Shown here piece after piece: positions 34,429-43,158 of a stretch of DNA of 64,000 nucleotides. Positions within the stretch are counted from its first letter, which is position 1. Every line of letters starts with the position of its first letter. The translations under genes were made by a program, and so were the position numbers. Below the pieces are notes generated by a model. It made no database searches. It was not told the origin of the DNA and worked only from the letters and a program-made list of their open reading frames with translations. Origin of the DNA: Corallococcus macrosporus DSM 14697 (GTDB lineage: Bacteria > Myxococcota > Myxococcia > Myxococcales > Myxococcaceae); contig NZ_CP022203.1 of NCBI RefSeq assembly GCF_002305895.1, forward strand, positions 6,110,001 through 6,174,000, given 5' to 3'.

Positions 34429-37400
34429 TCATTCGAAGAGGAGGATGCCGTGGACCCAGTCCGCGGCCGGGTGGGCCTCCAGCCACGTGCGCCGCTCGTC
34501 GCGGAGCGCCTGGGCCGCGGGCGCGCCGCTCCGGATGCGCTCGCGCACCGCTTCGAAGAAGCGCCCCGCCGAGTCGGGAATCTCCACCGTGGAGGCCAGC
34601 ACCGTGGACGCCCCGGCTTCGATGAAGGCCACCGGCAGGCTGAAGGACTCATGAAGGAAGGGCGTGGCCCGCGCCGCGCTGCACGTGGCCAGCAGGACCA
34701 GAGGGGCGCGCTCCAGCTTCAGCGCGCGGACCTGGGCGGCGGACAGCGCGTACCGGCCGTCCGGTTCAGGCGCCAGCACCACCAGCGAGGCGTCCGACAT
34801 CTCCGGACTGAAGGCGCCGTGCGCGTGAATCTCCACCTCGCTGGCCTGCACCATGGCGGCGAGCACGCGCGCGGGCGTGGCCTGCATGCCGGACAGCTCG
34901 ATGCGCTGGGAATCCCCCCCGAGCGGCGGCGCCAGGGGAAGCAGCCGCGGGAGCCCCAGCGCGGCGGGGGCCTCCACCGCGTTGACGACCAGGTGCGTGC
35001 CGCTCCCGGCCGCCGCCCCCCGCGCGGCTCCGGCGGGGCGCCCCACGCGGTAGCTCCACGCGAGGTCCGGGGGGAGCAGGCCGCGCAGGCCATGAACGGG
35101 AGGGAGCGCGAGCACGTCCACGCGCTCGCAGTCCCCCAGCGCGGCCTGGAGCGACGGCGGCACCAGCCCGGAGGCCTCCCGTCCCAGGGGCTGGGCGCGG
35201 CTGGCGTCGAAGTGCCCCAGCAGCTCGCCTCCGGCCCCGCGCAGCGCCACCACCGAACGCTCATAGTCCACCGCGACGCCCAGCACGCACCGCGCGGGGA
35301 CGTCCACCTGGAGCGCGGCGCCCATGAGCGCCAGGGCCTGCCCGGCGTCGCCCATGCGGCCGGCCTCGTGCGCCAGGACGTTGTAGGCCCCCATCCGCGT
35401 CTTGCGCGCGTCCACGTCGTCGGCAAGCGCCTCCGCCTGCTGGATGGCGCCCCGCAGCAGCTCCAACCCGGTGGCCCGGTCGTGCTCGAGCACGAACTGC
35501 CCCTCGGCGAAGCTCAACTGCGCGAGCTTCCCCGGCGAGGGCTGACTCCGGCGCAGCTCGGACAGGGTGCGGCGCAGCAGGTCCGCGTCCTGGCTGTCGG
35601 CGCCGAAGCGCGCCAGGTACGACAGCAATAGCGCGCCGGGCAGCCCCAGGGGCCGGCCACACGCCTGCGCCAGCTCCAGTTCGCGCCGCGCCTCCTGGGC
35701 GTCGAACTCCAGCCACGACAGGTAGGCGAGGTTGCGGTGGACATACGTGCGCTGCTCACAGAGGTCCGGCGTGCGGGCCAGGGACTCACGCAGGTAGGCG
35801 CGCGCGCTGGTGACCTCCAGCCGGTACCGCGCGATGTGCGCCAGCTCCTGGAGGAACTGCTGCTCCAGCTCCCACTCCTCCAGCTCCCGGGACGCCAGCC
35901 AGCCGCTCCACGCCTGCTCGAAGGCCTCCGCCGGGCGGTTGAGCGCGAGGTAGAGGTCCGACAGCCGCTTCTTCAGCGTGGCGCAGCGGTAGGACAGCCC
36001 CTTGCCCTGACAGGCGCCCACGGCCGCGCGAAGCCGGGCCTCCGCCTTCCACCACGCCCCCGCGCGCTCCTCCGCGCCCGCCAGCTCGCGCTCGGCCAGC
36101 AGCGACACCCAGGGGTCCTCGGCCTCGCGCGCCAGCCGCGTGAAGTCCTCCAGGTGCCGTGAGGCGGCCATCTGGTTGATGAGGCCGCCCAGGTACAGGT
36201 CGTCCTCGCCCGAGCGCCGCAGCGCCTCCAGGAAGGGCGCCGGCGAGGCCAGCTCGCCCCGCACGAGCTTCGCGTAGTCCGCCGCCAGGGGCGCGCGACG
36301 GCCGAAGTCCCGCGCCGACACCCGGAGCACGTAGTCACGAAGCACCGCCCCGCCCTGGACGCCATCCAGCACGTCCGCCAGCGGCAGCAGGCGCAGGGCG
36401 CCCTCGCGCGACGGCGCGGCCCGCACCGCGTCGTAGAACGCCAGCCGGACGATGCCCGGGAACCGCTTCGCCTCCTCCAGCGGCAGCCGGGCCCGCGGGT
36501 CCACCATCAAGTCCCGCACGGCCGCGCGAGCCCCCTTCCAGGCCCGGCCCCGCGCCTGCGTCTGATGCCGGAGCGCCGTGGCGCGGATGCGCGCCTCCTC
36601 GCTCCAGCCCGGCTCTCCGCGCGTCACCACCGCGTCGAACGCCTCCGCGGCCAGCAGGGTCAGCCCCATCTCCCGCAGCACCAGGGCCCGGTTCCACTGC
36701 GCCTGGGCGTGCTCCGGCGCCTGCCGCAGCACCCCGTCCAGCAGGGCCAGGGCCTCCTCCGGGCGCCCCTGCTCCAACGCGATGATGGCCAGGTCGTTGT
36801 CCCGGTCCGCGGAGGGCGGCAGCCGGTGGAGGAAGTCGGAGGCCTGACGCAAATCTCCGCGGACCAGGTACGCGGCGGCGATGCCGTGCAGGTCTCCCCG
36901 GTCCTCCAGGTCCGCCAGCGCGCGAAGCGGCAGCACCGGCGCGGTGGAAGGCGCACCCGGCCCCGCACGCAGGGGCGCATAGGGACGGTGCCCGTCCGCG
37001 CGCCCATACGCCACCCGCGCCTCGATGAGCCGGGAGGACGCCTTCGCGAGCCAGACCTCCTGCTGGACCTCCCGCCCGGCGCTCTTGAAGACGAGCACCA
37101 GGACGATGGCCGCCGCCAGCGCCCCCACCGCGCCCGGTGCCCAGCGAGCCCACCGCCAAGGGGCCCGTCCCGAGGCGGGCACCCCGGCCGCGTCACGCGC
37201 CGCAGCGGCCCCGGGCGGCATCCAGGTCTCCAGCGCGTCCTCCTCCTCCTGCGCCAGCGCCCGCGGGTCGCCCAGCGTCTGGAAGCCCAGCAGCTCCAAC
37301 TGCATGGCCTCGTGCAGTCCGGAGGCGCATGGGTCACAGCGGGCGAGGTGATGCCGGAAGTTCTCTTCGTCGATGGGGGCCAGCTCGCCGTCGAGGAAGA

Positions 37401-37431
37401 GGGACAGCCTGTTGCAGAGCGAGCCCATCAT
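34429..37431 (-). CDS. anti-sigma (zf-HC2)-TM-helical repeat-CHAT protease fusion
   Basis: A 1000-residue protein joining a regulator to a caspase-like protease. The N-terminal anti-sigma zinc domain has C6 and the H28-x3-C32-x2-C35 motif (HHLARCDPC), with no signal peptide. A single membrane segment lies at about 99-116 (APGAVGALAAAIVLVLVF). Residues about 130-690 are helical TPR-like repeats. The C-terminal CHAT domain (~700-1000) has a catalytic dyad: His871 in VEIHAHGAFSP and Cys917 in VLLATCSAARA. The ATG overlaps the sigma-factor stop (ATGA), so translation is coupled. It probably binds and restrains the sigma factor at the membrane, with proteolysis as a release or signalling step. Confidence 0.85.
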   Translation of the reverse strand: MMGSLCNRLSLFLDGELAPIDEENFRHHLARCDPCASGLHEAMQLELLGFQTLGDPRALAQEEEDALETWMPPGAAAARDAAGVPASGRAPWRWARWAPGAVGALAAAIVLVLVFKSAGREVQQEVWLAKASSRLIEARVAYGRADGHRPYAPLRAGPGAPSTAPVLPLRALADLEDRGDLHGIAAAYLVRGDLRQASDFLHRLPPSADRDNDLAIIALEQGRPEEALALLDGVLRQAPEHAQAQWNRALVLREMGLTLLAAEAFDAVVTRGEPGWSEEARIRATALRHQTQARGRAWKGARAAVRDLMVDPRARLPLEEAKRFPGIVRLAFYDAVRAAPSREGALRLLPLADVLDGVQGGAVLRDYVLRVSARDFGRRAPLAADYAKLVRGELASPAPFLEALRRSGEDDLYLGGLINQMAASRHLEDFTRLAREAEDPWVSLLAERELAGAEERAGAWWKAEARLRAAVGACQGKGLSYRCATLKKRLSDLYLALNRPAEAFEQAWSGWLASRELEEWELEQQFLQELAHIARYRLEVTSARAYLRESLARTPDLCEQRTYVHRNLAYLSWLEFDAQEARRELELAQACGRPLGLPGALLLSYLARFGADSQDADLLRRTLSELRRSQPSPGKLAQLSFAEGQFVLEHDRATGLELLRGAIQQAEALADDVDARKTRMGAYNVLAHEAGRMGDAGQALALMGAALQVDVPARCVLGVAVDYERSVVALRGAGGELLGHFDASRAQPLGREASGLVPPSLQAALGDCERVDVLALPPVHGLRGLLPPDLAWSYRVGRPAGAARGAAAGSGTHLVVNAVEAPAALGLPRLLPLAPPLGGDSQRIELSGMQATPARVLAAMVQASEVEIHAHGAFSPEMSDASLVVLAPEPDGRYALSAAQVRALKLERAPLVLLATCSAARATPFLHESFSLPVAFIEAGASTVLASTVEIPDSAGRFFEAVRERIRSGAPAAQALRDERRTWLEAHPAADWVHGILLFE

Positions 37432-38030
37432 GCGCTGCCTCCCCCGTCGCCTCCGGTGAGCGGCAACAGCAGCACCTTCAATTCCTTGCGCGCCTGGTAG
37501 AGCCAGCTCCCCACCGTGCCTTCGGGGACGCCCATGCGCTGGGCGATGGCGCGGTAACGCAGCCCCGAGGCGTGCAGCACGTACGCCTCGCGCACCCGGG
37601 GGTTCGGGAGCTGGGCAATGGCCGCCTGGAAGTCCTGCTCGGAGATGTGCTCCCAGGCCTCACGGGCGTCCGGCTCGGGGGCCGCGGCCGCCTCGCGCAC
37701 CAGCCGCAGCTCCGGCCGGTCCTGCTCCAGCAGCTCCGAGCGCCGCTTACGGCACTGGTCCAGGAAGTGATTGGTGAGCGCCCGACACAGCCAGGCCCTG
37801 TAGACGGGCTCCGGCTGCGCGGCGAGCGCGCCGTGATGCAGCAGCCCACGCGTGAGCGCCTCCTGCACCAGGTCTTCCGGATCGATGCCTCCCTGACCGC
37901 ACAGCCGCTTCGCCAGGGCCAACAACATGGGCCTGACACGATGCGCGAACGCCTCGAACCCGTCGGGATGCACATCCGTACTGTAGGCCACAGGAATGCG
38001 AATGACTGTGGCAATGCGATGGCCGCTCAT
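37428..38030 (-). CDS. ECF-like RNA polymerase sigma factor
   Basis: A 200-residue sigma70-family factor. Region 2 (MLLALAKRLCGQGGIDPEDLVQEALTRGLL, then RAWLCRALTNHFLDQCRKRR) and region 4 (LPNPRVREAYVLHASGLRYRAIAQRMGVPEGTVGSWLYQARKEL) are clear, while regions 1.1 and 3 are missing, as in ECF factors. The start ATG 38030 follows AAGGAGG; a longer frame from 38075 exists. It is the first gene of the sigma-anti-sigma/CHAT-peptide operon. Its target promoters cannot be predicted here. Confidence 0.9.
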   Translation of the reverse strand: MSGHRIATVIRIPVAYSTDVHPDGFEAFAHRVRPMLLALAKRLCGQGGIDPEDLVQEALTRGLLHHGALAAQPEPVYRAWLCRALTNHFLDQCRKRRSELLEQDRPELRLVREAAAAPEPDAREAWEHISEQDFQAAIAQLPNPRVREAYVLHASGLRYRAIAQRMGVPEGTVGSWLYQARKELKVLLLPLTGGDGGGSA

Positions 38031-38169
38031 CGACCCGGCCTCCTTCCACGCCTCTCGAAACGGAGTCCGGGGCAATCCTTGGAAGGCCGTCGTGAAGCAG
38101 ACTTAATCGCACCGAGTTGCGCTTGCTCACGGACATCCCTGCAGCCCCGCGGGCCGGGGATGCGCGACG

Positions 38170-39777
38170 TCAGGCCAGCGCGGCGGAAATCGAGGCGGGT
38201 TGTGACAACGGCATTTCCAGCGTCAACGCCGCGCCGCCCAACGACGCCGAGTGCCCCGCACGCAAGCCGCCGCCATGCCGCTCGGCGATGCCTCGCGCGA
38301 TGGCCAGCCCCAACCCCGTCCCGGGCCGAGGCCCCTCGCGCTTGCGGCCCGTCACGAAGGGTTGGAAGAGGCGCGGCATCAGCGCTGGGGAGATGCCCGG
38401 CCCGCTGTCCTCCACCCGGACAAGCAGCCGGTCGCCCGTCTGCTCGAAGGACACCTGGAGGCGGGGCTCAGTGACGCCCTGGAGGGCGAGGAGCGCGTTC
38501 TCCAGCAGGACGACCAGCACCTGGGAGAGCTGGGACTGGTCGGCCTCCACCGTCAGGGCTGCGTCCCCGCTGGCTTCGAAGGCCACGTCAGGGGCGAGCG
38601 CGCCCAGGCCCTGCCGCGCGGTGGAGTATGCCAGGGCGACGGTGGCGGAGACCTCCACGCGCCGCAAGTCCAACGGGCGCGGGCGGCCATAGCGCAGCAG
38701 CTCGTCCACGAAGTGGCTGACGCGGTCAATCTGCTCGCGCATCGCGGCCACGGTGTCCGGGTCCCCGCCCCTCCGCTCCAGCAGCTTGAGGTGCGCGGCG
38801 AGCACCCCCAGCGGGTTGCGGACCTCGTGCGCCACCGCGGAGGTGAACTGCCCCAGCTCCGCCAGCCGCGAGGCCTGGTCCGCGCGCGCCTCCTCGCGAG
38901 CGAGCGCGGCGGCCAGCTCGGCGCCCGTCGCGCGCCCCTTGAGGAAGCGGCGCCCCATCCAGGCCTGGAGCTCCTGGCGCACGGGCTCGAACGCGAGCGC
39001 GGCCAGGGCCAGGAGGAAGAAGGCGCCCACGCGGTACTCGGTGAGGAAGGGCTGGCCGCTGCCCGACAGCAACGTCAGCACCCCGAAGAGGAAGCCCGCG
39101 GACAGCACCGCCGCCACCGCCGAGTAGACGAGGCTGCGTTCGAGCAACCGGCGGTCCGCGGCGGGCTGGTGCGCGTTGATGACGTGCACCAGCACCAACA
39201 GCGCCGCCAGCACCAGGTACATGCCGAAGGGCAACGCGTAGCCGCCCGACAGCAACAGGGCGTTGCCGATACTGCCCAGGTACGCGAGCAGCCCGGCGAT
39301 GCCCAGGCCGAGGAGGATGGGCCGCCGCTCGGGCGCTTCGTCGCGGTACGCGCGCGACAGATGCACCAGCGGCACGCCCGCCGCCGCGACGGCCAGCACC
39401 ATGGCGGGCCAGAACAGGGGGCCGCGTCCCATCGCCAGCGGCCCGTGCAGGACGCCGGGGAGGAGCGCGCCAATCCCCGTCACCACCACCGCCACGCCGT
39501 ACGCGAGCACCACCAGCCGGTAGGAGCGCTGCCGTGTCACATCGAAAGCGGAGTGCAGGTACGCCGCCGCGATGAAGGCCCCACTGGCCACGAAGCGTTC
39601 CCCCAGCCATGCGACGGACGGGATGCAGAGGAACAACAGCGCCCCGGTCCATCCCGCGGTCGCCAGACAGTAGAGCGCAAGGCCTCGCGCGTTGTGCCCC
39701 CGGAACGCGGCCGTGAAGAACAGCAGCAGCGACACGGAGAGGACCGGCACGAGGCTGTAGGCGAACAAGGGCCCCAT
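38170..39777 (-). CDS. membrane sensor histidine kinase
   Basis: A 535-residue kinase. The N-terminal half has about seven hydrophobic segments (MGPLFAYSLVPVLSVSLLLF onward) with no large periplasmic domain, a 7TM-like sensor. The HisKA box is LAELGQFTSAVAHEVRNPLG with the phosphorylated His. The catalytic domain has an N-box ending LENALLAL, the G1 box EDSGPGISP and the G2 box GTGLGLAIARG. The start ATG is 39777, 9 bp from the divergent WYL gene. No response regulator is adjacent. Confidence 0.9.
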   Translation of the reverse strand: MGPLFAYSLVPVLSVSLLLFFTAAFRGHNARGLALYCLATAGWTGALLFLCIPSVAWLGERFVASGAFIAAAYLHSAFDVTRQRSYRLVVLAYGVAVVVTGIGALLPGVLHGPLAMGRGPLFWPAMVLAVAAAGVPLVHLSRAYRDEAPERRPILLGLGIAGLLAYLGSIGNALLLSGGYALPFGMYLVLAALLVLVHVINAHQPAADRRLLERSLVYSAVAAVLSAGFLFGVLTLLSGSGQPFLTEYRVGAFFLLALAALAFEPVRQELQAWMGRRFLKGRATGAELAAALAREEARADQASRLAELGQFTSAVAHEVRNPLGVLAAHLKLLERRGGDPDTVAAMREQIDRVSHFVDELLRYGRPRPLDLRRVEVSATVALAYSTARQGLGALAPDVAFEASGDAALTVEADQSQLSQVLVVLLENALLALQGVTEPRLQVSFEQTGDRLLVRVEDSGPGISPALMPRLFQPFVTGRKREGPRPGTGLGLAIARGIAERHGGGLRAGHSASLGGAALTLEMPLSQPASISAALA

Positions 39778-39786
39778 GCGCGCACT

Positions 39787-40143
39787 GTGACAGATTCCGC
39801 CCCGGTGAACGCTCGCGTGGTGGCGGACGTCGGCGAACCACCCGAGGAGCTGCTCGCCGTCTTCGAGCGGGCCTTCCGCGAGCAGGTCTGCCTGGCCTTC
39901 GCGTACCGCGACCGGCACGGCGAGGCGACCCGCCGCGTCGTGGAGCCGCACGGGCTGCTGGTGGAGTCCGCCGTCTGGTACGTGCTGGCCCGGGACGTGG
40001 AGGAGGCCGCGGCGCGCAGGTTTCGCATGGACCGCATCCGCCGGGCGCGGCTCGTCTCCGAGCGGCCCTTCACGCCGGACATGGCGGGCCTGCGCGCCCA
40101 GGCCGAGGCCCAACGCGCGGACGGTGCGCCGGCCTCGGGCTGA
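39787..40143 (+). CDS. orphan WYL-domain protein
   Basis: A 118-residue protein that is essentially one WYL domain (CLAFAYRDRHGEATRR, VVEPHGLLVESAVWYVLARD, RRFRMDRIRRARL), the ligand-sensing domain of many HTH-WYL transcription factors. No helix-turn-helix precedes it. The start may be GTG 39787 or 39805. It is transcribed divergently from the histidine kinase, almost head-to-head. It could be a stand-alone sensor or a truncated regulator. Confidence 0.65.
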   Translation: MTDSAPVNARVVADVGEPPEELLAVFERAFREQVCLAFAYRDRHGEATRRVVEPHGLLVESAVWYVLARDVEEAAARRFRMDRIRRARLVSERPFTPDMAGLRAQAEAQRADGAPASG

Positions 40144-40201
40144 GGTAGGCTGCGCGCCCGCCGGAGCCGGAGTGCGCGCCGGAGTCACCAGGAGTCACAC
40201 G

Positions 40202-41068
40202 GTGCGGTACTTCGCCATGGTCGCGGCCGGGGCCACCCTCTGGGGGTGCTGGGCGCTCTTCTTCCGTCCCGCGGGACTGGCCGGGCCGCAGAACGCCTTC
40301 CTCGTGCTCCTGGCCATGTCGCTCCCAGCGCCCTTCCTGTTCCGGCGCGACGCGCTGCGCGACCGGCGGGCCACCGTGGCGCTGCTCATCGTGGCGCTGG
40401 CGGACGCGGCGAACACGGCCCTCTTCTTCGCGGCCATGGAGCGGGGCCCGGTGTCCGTCGCCGTGCTGACGCACTACCTGGCGCCCCTGCTGCTGGCCCT
40501 GTTGGCCCCCTGGGTCCTGGGTGAGGAGCGCTCCACCCGGGCCCTGATTGGCGGCCCCCTGACGCTGGTGGGCCTGGCCCTGCTCATCGGCCGGCCGGAT
40601 GGCGACTTCTCCGGGATGACGGCGCTGCTGGGCGCGGGCAGCGCCTGCTTCTACGCCATCATCGTCCTGGCCGCGAAGGTGGCGGCGCGGGCGTACTCGC
40701 CCATGGCCGTCACGTCGCTGCACGCGCCCATCTCCGCCGGGGTGCTGCTGCTGTGCTTCGGCGTGCAGGTCCTCCCACCCACGGTGGATGAAGGCACGCT
40801 CCTCGTGCTCGTGGGCGGCGTGGTTTGCGGCCTCATTGGAAACATCCTCTTCCACACGGGTCTGCGGCACGTCCCCACCGCGGCCACGGCGGCGCTCACG
40901 TACCTGGAGCCGCTCACCGCCTCGGTGGTGGGCTGGGCCTTCTTCGCGCAGACGCTGACGCCCATCGCCCTGGGCGGCGGACTGCTGGTGCTGGTGGCGG
41001 GCGCGTGGGTGGCGGCCGAGCGACGCGCGTCCCTCCAGGCAGTGCCGCTGCGCGCCGCAGCGCGCTGA
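40202..41068 (+). CDS. EamA/DMT-family transporter
   Basis: A 288-residue inner-membrane protein with about ten transmembrane segments arranged as two EamA repeats (first YFAMVAAGATLWGCWALFFRP to LIGRP; second GMTALLGAGSACFYAIIVL to LVLVAGAWVAAERR). The family exports small metabolites such as amino acids or drugs. GTG 40202 is preceded by CCAGGAGT; an ATG at 40217 is an alternative. Confidence 0.9.
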   Translation: MRYFAMVAAGATLWGCWALFFRPAGLAGPQNAFLVLLAMSLPAPFLFRRDALRDRRATVALLIVALADAANTALFFAAMERGPVSVAVLTHYLAPLLLALLAPWVLGEERSTRALIGGPLTLVGLALLIGRPDGDFSGMTALLGAGSACFYAIIVLAAKVAARAYSPMAVTSLHAPISAGVLLLCFGVQVLPPTVDEGTLLVLVGGVVCGLIGNILFHTGLRHVPTAATAALTYLEPLTASVVGWAFFAQTLTPIALGGGLLVLVAGAWVAAERRASLQAVPLRAAAR

Positions 41069-41164
41069 ACGCGGGCGCCAAATCACCGCTTGCATGCGTG
41101 GGGACTCCTTTGGTCCTCTTGGGAACCCCGCACACACTCTTCCCTCCGTTCCTGGCGACGCCGT

Positions 41165-41719
41165 ATGCCTATGGAAACCGCAGCCGACAGCCGTGAGTAC
41201 CGCGTCGTCTTCTTCTGCCCCGCGTCGAGCGCCCGGCTCGAGCGGCTGGAAGCGCCCGTGCGTCGGCTGCTCTCGCGAATCCACGCGCCGCCCGCGGAGC
41301 TGGCACCGCTCCAGGAGGCGGGCGCGATCACCGAGGCCGGCTGGCAGGTGTTCCTGGTCCGCTCGCTGACGGAGCGCTCCGCGGCGCAGGCCATGGCCGC
41401 CTACGTCAGCGAGGCCACCTGCGCGCTGGCCGCGGAGCTGGACGCGGAGGTGCTGGGGCTCTACGTGGACGTGTCCGGGGACTCGGCGCGCATCTGCCGC
41501 TGTGGCCCCGAGGACGGGCCGGAGACCTTCGCCGGCCGCCGTCAGGCCGCGCTCAACCGCACCTCGGAGTGGCTGGAGGTGACGCCCGTCAGCCTCTCCG
41601 CGCTGTTCCACCTCGACCTGCCGGACGCGGAGTACGAACCGGACGCGGACGACGCCTTCGTCGAGGAGAAGCTGCGCGAGGCCCGGACGCTCATGGAGCG
41701 CTACCGTCAGGGCAAATGA
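41165..41719 (+). CDS. conserved hypothetical protein upstream of DTW gene
   Basis: A 184-residue soluble protein (MPMETAADSREYRVVFF...). It has no recognised domain, signal peptide or membrane segment. It is acidic towards the C-terminus (DLPDAEYEPDADDAFVEEK). Its stop overlaps the ATG of the DTW-domain gene by 4 bp, so the two are translationally coupled. Function unknown. Confidence 0.7.
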   Translation: MPMETAADSREYRVVFFCPASSARLERLEAPVRRLLSRIHAPPAELAPLQEAGAITEAGWQVFLVRSLTERSAAQAMAAYVSEATCALAAELDAEVLGLYVDVSGDSARICRCGPEDGPETFAGRRQAALNRTSEWLEVTPVSLSALFHLDLPDAEYEPDADDAFVEEKLREARTLMERYRQGK

Positions 41720-42321
41720 GGTCTCGAACACCCGAGGACCTCGCGGGACGCTGCCCGCGCTGCTTCCTCCCCGTTGCCCTGTGCCTGTGCGCCGACGTGC
41801 CGTGTGTCCCCACGCGCACGGAGCTGCTCATCGTCCGGCACCACAAGGAGACGCTGAAGTCGACGAACACCGCGCGCATGGCGGCGCTCGCGATTCCCCG
41901 GTGCAGCATCGTCTCCTATGGCTCGCCGGGTGTGCCCTTCGACGCATCCGTGCTGGAGGGCGATGACACGTGGTTGCTGTTCCCGGACGCGCACCAGACG
42001 CCCGAGCCCGGCGCCGCCTTCCCCAAGCGGCTCATCATCCTGGATGGGAGCTGGGGCCAGGCGCGGCGCATGGTGCAGCGGGTGCCCGCGCTGCGCCGGT
42101 TGCCCGGCTTGAAGCTGCCCCCACCGCCTCCGGATTCACGGCGCCTGCGCCGCCCGCCCCACCCGGAGGGCATGTCCACGATTGAAGCCATCGCCGGTGC
42201 GCTCGCGCACCTGGAAGGTGAACACGTCGCCGAACCGCTCTACGCGCTTCATGAGCAGATGATTGAGCGCGTGCTCGCGAGCCGGGGGAGGAACACCCAG
42301 CCTCCAGCCTGGGAAGCTTGA
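41716..42321 (+). CDS. DTW-domain tRNA-uridine aminocarboxypropyltransferase
   Basis: A 201-residue enzyme of the DTW/TapT/TuaA family, which adds the 3-amino-3-carboxypropyl group (acp3U) to tRNA uridines from SAM. The N-terminal zinc-binding cysteines CPRCFLPVALCLC, the VRHHKETLKSTNT motif and the DGSWGQARRM signature (variant of DxTW) are present. The start overlaps the upstream gene. The exact tRNA position is not predictable. Confidence 0.85.
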   Translation: MRSRTPEDLAGRCPRCFLPVALCLCADVPCVPTRTELLIVRHHKETLKSTNTARMAALAIPRCSIVSYGSPGVPFDASVLEGDDTWLLFPDAHQTPEPGAAFPKRLIILDGSWGQARRMVQRVPALRRLPGLKLPPPPPDSRRLRRPPHPEGMSTIEAIAGALAHLEGEHVAEPLYALHEQMIERVLASRGRNTQPPAWEA

Positions 42322-42331
42322 CGCCGAGGGT

Positions 42332-42392
42332 CCGAAGCCACTCATGTCCGTACATGAGCGAGGCACGAAACGGGGAATCTCCACGGCTTCGG
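42332..42392. other. nested hairpin downstream of DTW gene
   Basis: CCGAAGCC (42332-42339) pairs with GGCTTCGG (42385-42392) and encloses CTCATGT-CCGT-ACATGAG (42341-42358). It lies in the 213-bp gap between the DTW and DCC genes and may be a terminator or leader element. Confidence 0.35.
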
Positions 42393-42534
42393 CGTTGCCT
42401 GACGGCGGCTGTTAAGCTCGTCGCACCATGTCAGGCGTCTTCATCCGCCCCCTGAGGGCCCACGTTGGCGGGCTCCACACGGAAGTGCCCACGGCCCGCC
42501 GTTACGTTGGGATGCGCTCGTTCGGGAGCCGCCC

Positions 42535-42990
42535 ATGAGCCATCTCACTCCAGGAACCGAAGCCTCCAGCGCCCAGCCCTCGGACACCGTGGTGCTCTTC
42601 GACGGCGTGTGCAACCTGTGCAACGGCACGGTCCTCTTCATCATCGACCGGGACCCGGAGGCGCGCATCCGCTTCACCGCCCTGCAGTCCCAGCGAGCCG
42701 CCGCGCTGCTGGCGCCCCATGGCGTGGTGCCCAAGGAGGAGCCTGACAGCTTCGTCCTCCTGCAGGGCGGCAAGCTGTACGAGCGGTCCACGGCCGCGCT
42801 CCGCGTCGCGCGGATGCTGAAAAGCCCCTGGCGCTTCCTCTACGCCTTCATCGTGGTGCCCCGGCCGCTGCGCGACCTCGTCTACCGAATCATCGCGCGC
42901 AACCGCTACCGCTGGTTCGGGCAGGAAGCGCAGTGCCGCATCCCCACGCCCGAGTTGCGGGCCCGCTTCCTCCCGGAGACCGCGCCATGA
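42535..42990 (+). CDS. DCC-family thiol-disulfide oxidoreductase-like protein (DUF393)
   Basis: A 151-residue protein with the family's N-terminal motif VVLFDGVCNLCNGTVLFII (DxxCxxC) and conserved RDP...RIRFTALQS, and the C-terminal YRWFGQEAQCRIPTPELRARFL. The family is called thiol-disulfide oxidoreductase DCC, but its function is not established. It is followed by a 52-residue gene starting in its stop codon. Confidence 0.85.
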   Translation: MSHLTPGTEASSAQPSDTVVLFDGVCNLCNGTVLFIIDRDPEARIRFTALQSQRAAALLAPHGVVPKEEPDSFVLLQGGKLYERSTAALRVARMLKSPWRFLYAFIVVPRPLRDLVYRIIARNRYRWFGQEAQCRIPTPELRARFLPETAP

Positions 42991-43145
42991 AGAGCCGGGG
43001 ACCCGCGGTGCTGGTGCACGCGCGGGTCATCGGCAGCATCGGCGACGTGAGCCCCGCCTCGCTGCTGGCCGCGGTGAAGCAGGCCGCGCCGAACGGCGCC
43101 CGGGTGCAGTCATCTGGCACCAGGGACGTATCGGAAGAGGACTGA
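42987..43145 (+). CDS. small hypothetical protein coupled to DCC gene
   Basis: A 52-residue frame (MKSRGPAVLVHARVIGSIGDVSP...) whose ATG overlaps the DCC gene's TGA. It has no recognised domain. The coupling and coding pattern support a real gene, but no function can be given. It converges with the DsbD-like gene. Confidence 0.5.
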   Translation: MKSRGPAVLVHARVIGSIGDVSPASLLAAVKQAAPNGARVQSSGTRDVSEED

Positions 43146-43158
43146 CGCGCGCCAACGC

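Noticed and set aside
36565-38474. Open frames antisense to the CHAT protein and sigma factor
   Set aside because: They overlap strongly supported genes and contain only low-complexity sequence.
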